Shown here one piece after another: positions 6,916 to 14,967 of a stretch of 38,562 nucleotides of DNA; position 1 is the first letter of the stretch; each line of letters begins with the position of its first letter. Below the pieces are notes generated by a model. It was not told the DNA's origin and did not search any database. It saw only the letters and a list, made by a program, of their open reading frames with translations. Both the position numbers and the translations under genes were made by a program. This DNA comes from Betaproteobacteria bacterium. GTDB taxonomy: Bacteria; Pseudomonadota; Gammaproteobacteria; Burkholderiales; SG8-39. The stretch spans positions 1 through 38,562 of the forward strand of contig SHXK01000007.1 in assembly GCA_009693335.1 (NCBI GenBank), given 5' to 3'.

Positions 6916-8439
6916 ATGTTCGAGCTACTCGGCGCAGGGATCGTCAACGTCCTGCAGTTCAAGTACCTGATCCCGCTGTTCGTTGGCACGCTGATCGGTG
7001 TGGTCGGCGGCGCGCTGCCCGGCATCACCATCACCATGACCATCATCGTCGTGTTGCCCTTCACCTTTGGACTCGAGCCGCTGCAGGGCCTGTCGGCGAT
7101 GATCGGCGTCTATGTCGGTGGCGAAACCGGCGGCCTGATCACCTCCTGCCTGCTTGGCATCCCGGGCAAGCCTTCGGCGGTGGCGACTACCTTCGATGGT
7201 TTTCCGATGGCGAAAAAAGGCGAGCCTGGGCGCGCACTGTGGCTGGGTATCTGGGCATCGATATTTGGCGGCTTGCTGGGTGCGGTGTTCCTGGTCGCCA
7301 CCACCGGGCCACTGGCGCGCATCGCACTGCAATTCGGACCCTGGGAGTTCTTCTCGCTGTTCGTGCTGGCCTTGTCGATGGTGGCCGGACTGGTCGAGGC
7401 CTCGCTCGCCAAGGGGCTGGTGGCCGGCGCCTTGGGCATGATCGTCACCATTCTCGGCAATGACCCGGTGATGGGCCAAAAGCGACTCACGCTGGGCATC
7501 CCGATGCTGGAAGGCGGCATCGACTTCCTCCCGGTACTGATCGGCGTCTTCGCTTTCGCGCAAATCATGTCTGAAGTCGAGCGCATGGGCGGCGCGCACA
7601 AAGCGATCGATGCCGTGCAGCGTGGGGTGAGTCTTGCCGTTTCTCATTTAAAAATCATTCTTGAAATCGTCTCCAGACCCTTACTCCTGCTCTGGTCGAC
7701 TTTCATCGGTCTGGCAATTGGCGTCCTGCCGGCGATCGGCGGCAGCGCGGCCAACATGCTGGCTTACGATCAGGCGAAAAAGTTCTCCCGCCATCCGGAG
7801 AAGTTCGGCACCGGCACACCCGAAGGCATCATCGCCTCGGAAGCCTCCAACAATGCCAACGTCGCGGGCTCACTGGTCACGATCATGGCTTTTGGCATTC
7901 CTGGCGATGCGGTGACCGCGGTGATGCTGGGTGCGCTTACCATTCATGGCATCCAGTCCGGGCCCTTGTTCATCGTGCAGAACGCGACGCTGGCTTACGG
8001 CATGTTCGCCGCCTATATCGTCGCGCACGCGCTGGTGCTGGCGATCCTGCTGGTCGGGGTGCGCTGGATGCTGCGCATCGTTGAGATCCCGAAGGCGACT
8101 CTCTTCCCGGTGGTGCTGGTGCTGTGCACGATCGGCGCCTACGCGCTCAGCAACACCATGTCCAACGTCTACGTGCTGCTCGTCTTCGGTCTGTTCGGCT
8201 ATGCGATGGTGAAGTTCGGTTTTCCTTTAGCGCCCTTCATACTCGGCGTGATTCTGGGCGACCAGATCGAGATCAACCTGATCCGCGCCATCATGACCGA
8301 TGCCAACCCCTGGCTGTTCCTGACCCGTCCCATTTCCGGATCGCTGCTGGTGCTGTCGGTGGCATCGCTCGCCTTCGCGATCTGGCAGCATTATCGCCAG
8401 CGCGCCAGGGTGGCGACAGAGGTTGAGGCGGATTTTTAG
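6916..8439 (+). CDS. tctA: Tripartite tricarboxylate transporter large permease TctA
   Basis: Main polytopic permease of the TTT importer, 507 residues, the usual length, with about twelve hydrophobic segments. Diagnostic sequences are the N-terminal GTLIGVVGGALPGITITMTI, GVYVGGETGGLITSCLLGIPG, the mid-protein repeat IGVLPAIGGSAANMLAYDQAKK, ASEASNNANVAGSLVTIMAFGIPGD, and the C-terminal LGDQIEINL. The 55 bases separating it from tctB contain a short repeat copy, so it may be less tightly coupled than tctB. Coding near 7625-7690 (SLAVSHLKIILEIVS) uses noticeably AT-richer codons than its surroundings. Confidence 0.96.
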   Translation: MFELLGAGIVNVLQFKYLIPLFVGTLIGVVGGALPGITITMTIIVVLPFTFGLEPLQGLSAMIGVYVGGETGGLITSCLLGIPGKPSAVATTFDGFPMAKKGEPGRALWLGIWASIFGGLLGAVFLVATTGPLARIALQFGPWEFFSLFVLALSMVAGLVEASLAKGLVAGALGMIVTILGNDPVMGQKRLTLGIPMLEGGIDFLPVLIGVFAFAQIMSEVERMGGAHKAIDAVQRGVSLAVSHLKIILEIVSRPLLLLWSTFIGLAIGVLPAIGGSAANMLAYDQAKKFSRHPEKFGTGTPEGIIASEASNNANVAGSLVTIMAFGIPGDAVTAVMLGALTIHGIQSGPLFIVQNATLAYGMFAAYIVAHALVLAILLVGVRWMLRIVEIPKATLFPVVLVLCTIGAYALSNTMSNVYVLLVFGLFGYAMVKFGFPLAPFILGVILGDQIEINLIRAIMTDANPWLFLTRPISGSLLVLSVASLAFAIWQHYRQRARVATEVEADF

Positions 8440-8478
8440 CAGGAATGCACTCGTGCGTAGCAGGAACGCACTCGCGCG
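8437..8478 (+). repeat. Short intergenic repeat, copies B and C (tandem)
   Basis: Two adjacent 21-bp units (8437-8457 and 8458-8478) differ at two positions. Each begins TAGCAGGAA and contains GCACTCG followed by TGCG or CGCG. The first unit overlaps the tctA stop codon. Together with copy A they bracket tctA in opposite orientations. No gene is expected in this stretch. Confidence 0.65.
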
Positions 8479-8526
8479 TTAGATGAGTGGACGAGTATTC
8501 ACCGTCCTTTGTGTCAATATAGCCAC

Positions 8527-8769
8527 ATGATCCGAATACCAATTTCCCTCGCCATCGGCGGTTACGACCACGTGCGCGAGCTGCTGGACGGTCGCGTCGC
8601 GCCCACGGGAATCGATCTTGTCCCGCTCGAACTACCGATCGAGGAGATCACTTTCCGCTTCACGCGCTTCGGCGAGTGGGACGCCTCCGAGCTCTCGTTC
8701 GGCAAGACGGTCGGCTTGTTGTCCCAGGAGCAGCCGTGCGAGGCGACCTGGCAGCTGAACAGGGTGTAG
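8527..8769 (+). pseudogene. Truncated 4,5-dihydroxyphthalate decarboxylase-like / solute-binding protein remnant
   Basis: From ATG 8527 the frame reads MIRIPISLAIGGYDHVRELL, then GRVAPTGIDLVPLEL, then FRFTRFGEWDASELSFGK. This is the N-terminal end of the Pht5-like family, annotated as 4,5-dihydroxyphthalate decarboxylase or an ABC-type substrate-binding relative, normally over 300 residues. Similarity stops after about 60-70 residues, near 8720-8745, and the rest of the frame is antisense to a truncated Bug gene. The protein is therefore broken, apparently by a deletion joining two convergent genes. The family name is from recognition of the motif pattern and the original substrate is unknown. 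Confidence 0.7.
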
Positions 8770-9041
8770 CCGTCGGGCGCGGCCTTTGCGGCGATGTCCG
8801 CCCCCATGGTGCCGCCGGCGCCGGCACGGTTTTCGACCAGGATCTGCTGACCGAGGAACTCGCTCCACTTCGCCCCGACGATTCGCGTCACGATGTCGAC
8901 GCCACCCCCCGGCGGGAAGGGCACGATCTGGCGCAACGGTCGGTTTGGGTACTCCGCTGCAGCGCCCGTCGAAGCGGTTTGAGCATGTAAGGCGCCGTTC
9001 CAAGCCACCACCAGCGACACCACCAACAGCAAGATTTTCAT
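8706..9041 (-). pseudogene. Truncated Bug/TctC solute-binding protein remnant
   Basis: Starting at ATG 9041 on the minus strand, the frame has an intact signal peptide (MKILLLVVSLVVAWNGALHA) and the Bug N-terminal signatures YPNRPLRQIVPFPPGGGVD, FLGQQILVENRAGAGGTMGAD and APDGYTLF. After about 100 residues similarity ends and the frame reads into the antisense of the truncated plus-strand gene at 8527. About two thirds of a normal Bug protein is missing. A frame remains open to 8562 but its tail is not Bug sequence. The remnant could still be secreted as a short peptide but cannot form the two-lobed binding fold. Confidence 0.82.
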
Positions 9042-9158
9042 GTCCGTTCCTCCCGTAACGTTTCCCCGTGCGCCAATCTACACCGCGGCCGCGCGAAGCG
9101 AAAGGCCCGACTTCGCCTCTCTGGGTAGAATCACGCCAACCCCCTCCTTGGCCGCCCC

Positions 9159-10331
9159 GTGCTGATCGATTTTTTCCTCAAACTGAAGAACCACAAGCTG
9201 CCGGTCTCCATCAAGGAGTATCTGACGCTGCTCGAAGCCATGCACAAGGGCGTGATCGGTCCGAGTATCAACGACTTCTATTACCTATCGCGCATAGCGC
9301 TGGTAAAGGACGAAGCCAACTTCGACAAATTCGACCGCGCCTTCGCCGAGTTCTGGGATGGCGTGGAGAGCATTCCCGGGATCGAGGCACAGATCCCGCT
9401 GGAATGGTTGCTCAAGCAGGTCGAACTCACGTTGACCGAGGAGGAGAAAAAAGAAATTGCCGCGCTGGGTGGCTGGGAAAAACTGATGGAGACGCTGAAA
9501 CAACGGCTCGAGGAACAAAAAGGCCGCCACCAGGGCGGCTCCAAGTGGATCGGCACCGGCGGCACCTCGCCTTTCGGCGCCTACGGCTACAACCCGGAAG
9601 GCATCCGCATCGGCCAGGACCGCAGCCGCAACCGCAGCGCGGTCAAAGTCTGGGACCAGCGCGAATACCGCAATCTGGACGACACGGTTGAACTGGGCAC
9701 CCGCAACATCAAGATCGCGCTACGGCGCCTGCGCAAGTTCGCGCGCGCAGGTGCGCCCGATGAGTTTGATTTGGAAAATACGATTAGCAGTACCGCAAGA
9801 AAAGCTTACCTGGATATCCATATGCGGCCCGAGCGCCGCAATACGATCAAGGTGCTGATGCTGATGGATATCGGTGGCACCATGGACGACCACATCAAGC
9901 TGGCCGAGGAACTGTTCTCGGCCTCCAAGACCGAGTTCAAACACCTCGAGTTCTACTACTTCCACAACTGTCTGTACGACTTCGTCTGGAAGGACAACCG
10001 CCGCCGCCACTCTGAGCGCACCCGCACCTGGGAGTTGCTGCACAAGTACGGCCACGACTACAAGGTGATTTTCGTCGGCGACGCCACCATGAGCCCCTAC
10101 GAAATCCTGCAAACTGGCGGCTCGGTTGAATACTTCAACGAGGAAGCCGGCGCGGTGTGGGTCAAGCGCTTCACCGAGGTGTACTCAAAGTGCATCTGGC
10201 TCAACCCCGAGCCCGAAGAGGTCTGGCCTTACCGGCAGTCGATCCAGATCGTGAAGGAGCTGATGGGCAACCGCATGTACCCGACCACCCTTAACGGCCT
10301 CGAGCAGGCCATGAAGGCACTGGCGAAGTAG
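9159..10331 (+). CDS. CoxE-like VWA-domain protein, MoxR partner
   Basis: VWA-domain protein of the CoxE-like type that normally acts with a MoxR ATPase. The 390-residue protein has an alpha-helical N-terminus (MLIDFFLKLKNHKLPVSIKEYL), a charged linker, a glycine-rich family motif GTGGTSPFGAYGYNPEG near 132-148, and a C-terminal VWA domain from about 225. The metal-ion site is degenerate: canonical DxSxS is DIGGT at 237-241, as is common in this subfamily. The predicted start is GTG 9159 with no clear Shine-Dalgarno; TAGAAT at 9126-9131 may be a -10 box. The matching MoxR gene is at 3663, so the pair appears split by the nadX/TctCBA segment. The client enzyme is unknown. Confidence 0.88.
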   Translation: MLIDFFLKLKNHKLPVSIKEYLTLLEAMHKGVIGPSINDFYYLSRIALVKDEANFDKFDRAFAEFWDGVESIPGIEAQIPLEWLLKQVELTLTEEEKKEIAALGGWEKLMETLKQRLEEQKGRHQGGSKWIGTGGTSPFGAYGYNPEGIRIGQDRSRNRSAVKVWDQREYRNLDDTVELGTRNIKIALRRLRKFARAGAPDEFDLENTISSTARKAYLDIHMRPERRNTIKVLMLMDIGGTMDDHIKLAEELFSASKTEFKHLEFYYFHNCLYDFVWKDNRRRHSERTRTWELLHKYGHDYKVIFVGDATMSPYEILQTGGSVEYFNEEAGAVWVKRFTEVYSKCIWLNPEPEEVWPYRQSIQIVKELMGNRMYPTTLNGLEQAMKALAK

Positions 10332-10347
10332 CTGCGGCCATGACCGC

Positions 10348-11460
10348 TTAAGCGGCGGCGGCGTCAGTGCGGAGGGCCGCGTTGACCTTGGGCATCACCT
10401 GTGTGGCCATCAATTCCATCGAGCGTTCGGCCAGCTTGCGGTCAACGAAATCCATGCCCGCGTACACCAGCTCGCCGAAATCGCCGATCTCCTCGCGCAG
10501 CGCAAGTATCTGATCGACGACCTGATTTACCGTGCCGCAAAGTACCAAGTCCTCAAGCAGGCGATCGACCGTCAGCGCGGCATCTTCTTCTTCCGCATAA
10601 CGCTTGAAGATCACCTGACGCTTGGAGATCTTCATTTTGGTCAGCATCTGCGCGTAGTAATGGCGATAGGGGTTGTTCGCATCGGTGCGGCCATAGCGCT
10701 GCGCTACCTTGCCGTCATCCGCCACAAACACCGTGCGCGCGACACGCCAATCCGAGGTCCGCGGCGCTAGGCCGGCGAGCTTTTTCCCCTGCGCATAATT
10801 GGCCCAATGGCTGGGCAGCCAGTGCGACAACAGGAAATTCGCCGACATCGGGTGAAAATCGCGCTGCCCCATGGCAATCACGCCTTTGGAATAGGGCGCC
10901 ACGACGGTTCCGACAATCTCCGGACGCGGCTGCTGATACGGCTTGTACATGTGGCCACGCCCGATCTCTGCGACCGCTGTTTTCGCGGTAGAGACCTTGA
11001 AGCGATTGTCCGGCAATGCAATGTCGTAGGGCGCCTCGCGTGACCAGATTGCGAGTATCACGTCGATCGCCTCGGCGAATAGCTTGTTGCGATCCTGATC
11101 CAGGATGCCCAATGCTTCGGCATCGGAAGCGAGGGCGCCGGGACTAATACCGAAAATGAAGCGCCCCTTCGCCAGGTGGTCGAACATCGCTGCATGCGCC
11201 GCCAGCAGCGTCGGGTGCGTGTGCGACAGGTTGGAGGTACCGGTGCCCAGCTTGATGTTCCGGGTTGCCGAAATCAGGGTGGCGAGAAAAATGAAACTGT
11301 TGGTAACGTTTTCCGCCTGATCGGTGAGGTGTTCACCGACAAAAGCATCGTAGTAGCCGAGCTGGTCCACGAGGATGATGGCTTCGCGATCCTCCTGCAG
11401 GGTCTCGATGGGATTGCGCCCGAGCGGATGCAAGGGCATGGTGAAATAGCCAAGACGCAT
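10348..11460 (-). CDS. Luciferase-like (LLM class) flavin-dependent monooxygenase
   Basis: Bacterial-luciferase-fold oxygenase using reduced FMN supplied by a separate reductase. The 370-residue protein starts MRLGYFTMPLHPLGRNP and shows TIM-barrel signatures of this group: DAFVGEHLTD, ATRNIKLGTGTSNLSHTHP, MFDHLAKGRFIFGISPG and, late, LCGTVNQVVDQI. The closest recognisable subgroup is the limonene 1,2-monooxygenase/alkanal-type LLM class; substrate is not predictable. It is third in a minus-strand run ubiX, Bug, LLM. A 7-bp hairpin sits in the 37-nt gap before it. No flavin reductase is seen nearby, so FMNH2 must come from elsewhere. Confidence 0.9.
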   Translation of the reverse strand: MRLGYFTMPLHPLGRNPIETLQEDREAIILVDQLGYYDAFVGEHLTDQAENVTNSFIFLATLISATRNIKLGTGTSNLSHTHPTLLAAHAAMFDHLAKGRFIFGISPGALASDAEALGILDQDRNKLFAEAIDVILAIWSREAPYDIALPDNRFKVSTAKTAVAEIGRGHMYKPYQQPRPEIVGTVVAPYSKGVIAMGQRDFHPMSANFLLSHWLPSHWANYAQGKKLAGLAPRTSDWRVARTVFVADDGKVAQRYGRTDANNPYRHYYAQMLTKMKISKRQVIFKRYAEEEDAALTVDRLLEDLVLCGTVNQVVDQILALREEIGDFGELVYAGMDFVDRKLAERSMELMATQVMPKVNAALRTDAAAA

Positions 11461-11472
11461 GCTGGATTTCTT

Positions 11473-11494
11473 GCTTGCTGATTATCGAGCAAGC
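11473..11494. promoter_or_regulatory. Intercistronic hairpin between Bug and LLM genes
   Basis: GCTTGCT (11473-11479) and AGCAAGC (11488-11494) form a perfect 7-bp stem with an 8-nt loop. It occupies most of the 37-nt gap between the Bug stop and the LLM start on the minus strand. It has no U-tract, so attenuation, RNA stabilisation or no function are all possible. Confidence 0.35.
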
Positions 11495-11497
11495 GCC

Positions 11498-12481
11498 TTA
11501 CTGAGGCTCGATGCCTGCGGCCTTGGTGTAGGTGACCCAACGGTCGATTTCCTGCTGTACATAGCGCCGCATTTCGTCGCGCGTCATCGGGCGTGTCGTC
11601 ATGCCAAGCTGGTCCAGACGCGCCTTCATCACCGGATCGGTCAGCGCCTTGTTGAGCCAGCCGTTCAAGGTATCGAGGATCTCCGGCGGCGTTTTCGCTG
11701 GCGCGCTGAGCGCCAGAAAGGCCGTCAGTTCGAACCCTGGATAGCTCTCCCCTATCGTCGGCACGTTGGTCCAGGTGCGGTGTCGCTGACCTCCGGTGAC
11801 GCCGAGGGCGGTCAGTCTGCCGCCCTCGATGTGACTCGCTCCCGATGCATATTCAAGAAACACCACCTGGATCTGCCCGCCGATCAGATCGGTGATCGCA
11901 TTGGCGATCGACTTGTAGGACACACCGGTGATGGGTGCGCCGGTCTTGACGCGAAATAGCTCCGCCGCCATCAGGGACGCCGAGTTGTAGTGCCCGTAAA
12001 AAACCTTGCTCGGGTTGGTCTTGGCGGTATTGACCAGGGTAGCGATCGAATTGATTGGACTGCCCTGTGGCACCACCGCGACCGAACCGAGAGTGCCGAA
12101 TAAACCGATATTCTCGAAATCCCTGATCGGGTCGTAGGGCAATTTCTTGTACAGGCTCACATTGGCGGCGTGCGTGCTGTTGCTGGATAGCATCAGCGTG
12201 TAACCGTCCGCCGGGGCATTTTTCGCCAATTCGGTGCCGATGATGCCATTGGCGCCCGGCTTGTTCTCGATCACCACGGACTGCTTGGTCAGAGTCTCGA
12301 TAAATTGACCGAAGGTTCGCGTCACGATGTCCCCGGAACCGCCTGGCCCGAACGGCACGATGATGCGTATCGGTTTTGTCGGGTAGTTGGACTGCGCCGC
12401 CGCCAGGCCACTGCCCGTCAGCAGGGTCAGCGCCAGTAGGGCGCGTGCAAACTCGCCAATACAGAAAGAAATACGGGTCAT
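11498..12481 (-). CDS. Bug/TctC-family solute-binding protein
   Basis: Periplasmic receptor of the tripartite tricarboxylate family, 327 residues. ATG 12481 follows a GGAGG ribosome-binding site and opens the signal peptide MTRISFCIGEFARALLALTL, cleaved probably after GLAAA. The family motifs are YPTKPIRIIVPFGPGGSGD, VVIENKPGANGIIGTELA, PADGYTLML, LPYDPIRDFENI and GVSYKSIANAITDLIGGQ. It has no TctA/TctB of its own; the only set in the window belongs to 5413-8439. Position between ubiX and a flavin monooxygenase suggests it binds the substrate of that pathway. A longer frame to 12601 exists but overlaps ubiX and lacks the signal peptide at its start. Confidence 0.94.
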   Translation of the reverse strand: MTRISFCIGEFARALLALTLLTGSGLAAAQSNYPTKPIRIIVPFGPGGSGDIVTRTFGQFIETLTKQSVVIENKPGANGIIGTELAKNAPADGYTLMLSSNSTHAANVSLYKKLPYDPIRDFENIGLFGTLGSVAVVPQGSPINSIATLVNTAKTNPSKVFYGHYNSASLMAAELFRVKTGAPITGVSYKSIANAITDLIGGQIQVVFLEYASGASHIEGGRLTALGVTGGQRHRTWTNVPTIGESYPGFELTAFLALSAPAKTPPEILDTLNGWLNKALTDPVMKARLDQLGMTTRPMTRDEMRRYVQQEIDRWVTYTKAAGIEPQ

Positions 12482-12515
12482 GAGATGCCTCCAGTACTGG
12501 TGTTGTGGTTCATGT

Positions 12516-13076
12516 TTACGCGCCCTGCCAGCGCTTGACCAGCCCGCTGTCGATCTCGAACAGATCCAGCACCCGTCCGACACTATGGTTGATGGCGTCA
12601 TCCAGAGTGCGCGGCTTGTTGTAGAAAGCAGGCATCGGGGGCGCGAGAATGGCGCCCATTTCCGCGGCCTGCAGCAGCAACCGACAGTGGCCGACGTGCA
12701 ACGGCGTCTCCCTGGGCATCAGCACCAGCTTGCGGCGCTCTTTCAGCACCACGTCCGCTGCGCGCACCACCAGGTTGTCCGCGTACGAGTGAACGATGCC
12801 CGACAGGGTCTTCATCGAGCAAGGCGCGACGATCATACCCGCGGTCTTGAACGAGCCGCTGGCGATGCTCGCGCTGAGGTCCTGATCGCGGTGCACGTAG
12901 TGCGCCAGCTTCTCGACCTCCTTGATTTTGCGACCAGTTTCGATGCTCAGCGTCAGCCGGCCAGTCTTGCTGATCACCAGATGCACCTCGACTTTCGACG
13001 CCGCGTGCAGGGCCTCCAGCAGGCGGATGCCGTAAATTGCGCCGCTGGATCCGGTAATGGCTACGATCAGACGCAT
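12516..13076 (-). CDS. ubiX: Flavin prenyltransferase UbiX/Pad1
   Basis: Makes prenylated FMN, the cofactor of UbiD-type reversible decarboxylases, from FMN and dimethylallyl phosphate. The 186-residue protein has the family N-terminus MRLIVAITGSSGAIYGIRLLEAL, HLVISKTGRLTL, the SGSFKTAGMIVAPCSMKTLSGI signature, VVLKERRKLVLMPRETPLH and the C-terminal GRVLDLFEID. ATG 13076 was chosen because it gives the canonical start; an upstream in-frame ATG would add nine residues. It heads a minus-strand run with a Bug protein and a flavin monooxygenase, and is divergent (48 bases) from a Rieske oxygenase. No ubiD homologue is in the window. It may serve ubiquinone synthesis or a local decarboxylation coded elsewhere. 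Confidence 0.94.
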   Translation of the reverse strand: MRLIVAITGSSGAIYGIRLLEALHAASKVEVHLVISKTGRLTLSIETGRKIKEVEKLAHYVHRDQDLSASIASGSFKTAGMIVAPCSMKTLSGIVHSYADNLVVRAADVVLKERRKLVLMPRETPLHVGHCRLLLQAAEMGAILAPPMPAFYNKPRTLDDAINHSVGRVLDLFEIDSGLVKRWQGA

Positions 13077-13124
13077 TCGCGGATAATAGCCCGCTCTCCC
13101 CATCGCGTGTGAAAGGGAAATCCG

Positions 13125-14447
13125 ATGCTCAAGGAACGCGACTACGATTTTTCCAGGCTGGTCGAGCCCGACCGGGTGCGCAAGGAGGTCTACACCGACG
13201 CCGAAATCTTCGAGCGCGAGATGGAGCGCATCCACGAAACGGTGTGGATCTACGTGGGCCACGATTCTCAGGTGCCGAAGGCCGGCGACTACACCACCGT
13301 ACAAATAGGACGCCAGCCTATGATCATGGTGCGCGGCTCGGACGGCAAGGTGAACGTGCTCTACAACCGCTGCCCACACCGCGGCAACATGATCTGCGGC
13401 GACACCAAGGGCAACACCGGCGATTTCTTCCGCTGCTCCTATCACGCCTGGACTTTCCACCACGACGGCAAGCTGAAGGGCATCCCGATGAAGGAGGCCT
13501 ACGCCGGCACGCGCTACGGCAAGGACAACCCGGACTGCAGCATCAAAAAGGCTGCGCGCGTGCAGAACTACCGCGGCTTCGTGTTCACCAGCCTTGCCAA
13601 GGACGGGCCTACGCTGAAGGAGTTCCTCGGCAAGTCCATCGTCGCCTTTGACGACATGTGCGACCGCGCGCCTGAGGGCGAAGTCGAAGTCGTGCCGAAC
13701 TGCTTCCGCATCATCCAGCACTCGAACTGGAAGCTGTTCCTCGAGAACCAGCTCGACGCGCTGCATCCCTCGGTAGTGCACCAGTCCACCGGCCGTGCCG
13801 CGCACGAGGTCGAGAAGATCCTGGCGAAGAAGGCGAAAGGCGGTGCTACGCCGCTCTCCTACCACATGCTGTCGGCCTTCGCGACGGTGACTATCGACAA
13901 ATGGGACGACTTCCAGACCATCAACTACCCCTACGGCCACTGCATCCTCACCGGCTACATGGGCCTGCGGCCACAGGACCCGGACACGCTCGCCTACGAC
14001 AGGATCATGATCAAGGCCTACGGCAAGAAGCGCTTCGAGGAGATCGTCGGTGTCAACATCCACCACGTGCTGGTCTATCCGGGTCTGTCGGTGCAGTCGC
14101 CGCTGCAGCAGCTGCGCGCGGTGCGCCCGCTCGGCGTCGACCGCACGCTGACTGAGATCTGGCATTTCCGGCTAAAGGGCGCTCCGGAGGCGATCTACCG
14201 GCGGTCCCTCGCCTACTACAATCTCGTCAACTCGCCTGCCACGCTGATCAACGCCGATGACCTGGAGAACTTCTGGAAATGCCACCAGGGACTAGCCTCG
14301 GACGGTGGCGACTGGGTGAGCCTCGGGCGACACCACGGCCGCGACATAGAAAGAAACGGCGCGATCGAGTCCGGCCCAAAGATGGGAACCTCGGAAGCGC
14401 CGATGCGGAACCAGATGAAGGCTTGGTCCAGCTATATGAAAGATTGA
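13125..14447 (+). CDS. Rieske non-heme iron oxygenase, alpha subunit (first copy)
   Basis: Catalytic subunit of a ring-hydroxylating oxygenase, 440 residues. The Rieske [2Fe-2S] ligands are Cys83 and His85 (NRCPHRGN) and Cys104 and His107 (FRCSYHAW). The mononuclear iron site is Asp211-x2-His214-x4-His219 (LDALHPSVVH), with the third carboxylate likely in NADDLENFW near the C-terminus. An AAGGGA ribosome-binding site precedes ATG 13125. A beta subunit follows at once, so this is a two-subunit type. No ferredoxin or reductase is adjacent. The substrate is unknown; related enzymes attack benzoate-like or larger aromatic acids. It resembles the alpha subunit at 24772-26082 in length and layout. 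Confidence 0.95.
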   Translation: MLKERDYDFSRLVEPDRVRKEVYTDAEIFEREMERIHETVWIYVGHDSQVPKAGDYTTVQIGRQPMIMVRGSDGKVNVLYNRCPHRGNMICGDTKGNTGDFFRCSYHAWTFHHDGKLKGIPMKEAYAGTRYGKDNPDCSIKKAARVQNYRGFVFTSLAKDGPTLKEFLGKSIVAFDDMCDRAPEGEVEVVPNCFRIIQHSNWKLFLENQLDALHPSVVHQSTGRAAHEVEKILAKKAKGGATPLSYHMLSAFATVTIDKWDDFQTINYPYGHCILTGYMGLRPQDPDTLAYDRIMIKAYGKKRFEEIVGVNIHHVLVYPGLSVQSPLQQLRAVRPLGVDRTLTEIWHFRLKGAPEAIYRRSLAYYNLVNSPATLINADDLENFWKCHQGLASDGGDWVSLGRHHGRDIERNGAIESGPKMGTSEAPMRNQMKAWSSYMKD

Positions 14448-14478
14448 TCATGTCGAAAAAAAAGATGAACCTTCTTCC

Positions 14479-14967
14479 ATGAAATTCAACCTCGTTGTCC
14501 AACACGAAGTCGAACAATTTCTCTACCGGCAAGCCAATCTCCTCGACCGCAAGCAGTGGCAGGGCTGGATCGACCTGTTCGCCGCCGACGGCATCTACTG
14601 GATGCCCCCGGATGCCTCCTACCAGACCTGGGACGGCCAGCCCGCGATCTTCGCCGAGGACAAGAACCTGATGACCGTGCGCAAGCTGCGCGTGCTGCAC
14701 CCGGATGCCTGGTCGCAGCGGCCGCTGTGGGAAACGACCCATGTTGTTTCGAATGTTTCAATTAAGCACATCTCGAAAAGCGGTGACGTAGAAGTCAGCT
14801 CGAGGTTCCACATGCTGGAACTACGACGCGATAACGTCCGGCATTTTGCAGGGAGCTATTTTCACAAAATGAAGAAGAACAAAAAAGGTTACGCCATACA
14901 GTTGCAGCGCGTCGACATGGCCAACGCCCAGGCGGCCTATGACTATGTTCTACAGGTCTGGGTGTAG
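14479..14967 (+). CDS. Ring-hydroxylating dioxygenase beta subunit (first copy)
   Basis: Structural NTF2/SnoaL-fold subunit of the upstream Rieske oxygenase, 162 residues. Typical features are the N-terminal helix QHEVEQFLYRQANLLDRKQW, DLFAADGIYWMP and the C-terminal strand region GYAIQLQRVDMANAQ. The start is uncertain. ATG 14479 lacks a Shine-Dalgarno, while another ATG at 14450, two bases after the alpha stop, reads only ten codons because of its frame. One extra A in the A8 run at 14456-14463 would join that ATG to this gene with ten added residues (MSKKKDEPSS). The internal stretch 14735-14890 is notably AT-rich. Confidence 0.9.
   Translation: MKFNLVVQHEVEQFLYRQANLLDRKQWQGWIDLFAADGIYWMPPDASYQTWDGQPAIFAEDKNLMTVRKLRVLHPDAWSQRPLWETTHVVSNVSIKHISKSGDVEVSSRFHMLELRRDNVRHFAGSYFHKMKKNKKGYAIQLQRVDMANAQAAYDYVLQVWV

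Noticed and set aside
8509-8769. Complete small 86-residue protein
   Set aside because: Only the N-terminal two thirds match a family that is normally over 300 residues; the tail is antisense Bug sequence.
12516-14165. Long minus-strand open frame extending ubiX to 549 residues
   Set aside because: The extra N-terminal part is antisense to the Rieske alpha gene; UbiX starts canonically at 13076.
14279-14482. Small plus-strand open frame ending in MSKKKMNLLP
   Set aside because: Most of it is out of frame inside the Rieske alpha gene; only the final ten codons are of interest, as a possible beta start affected by the A8 run.
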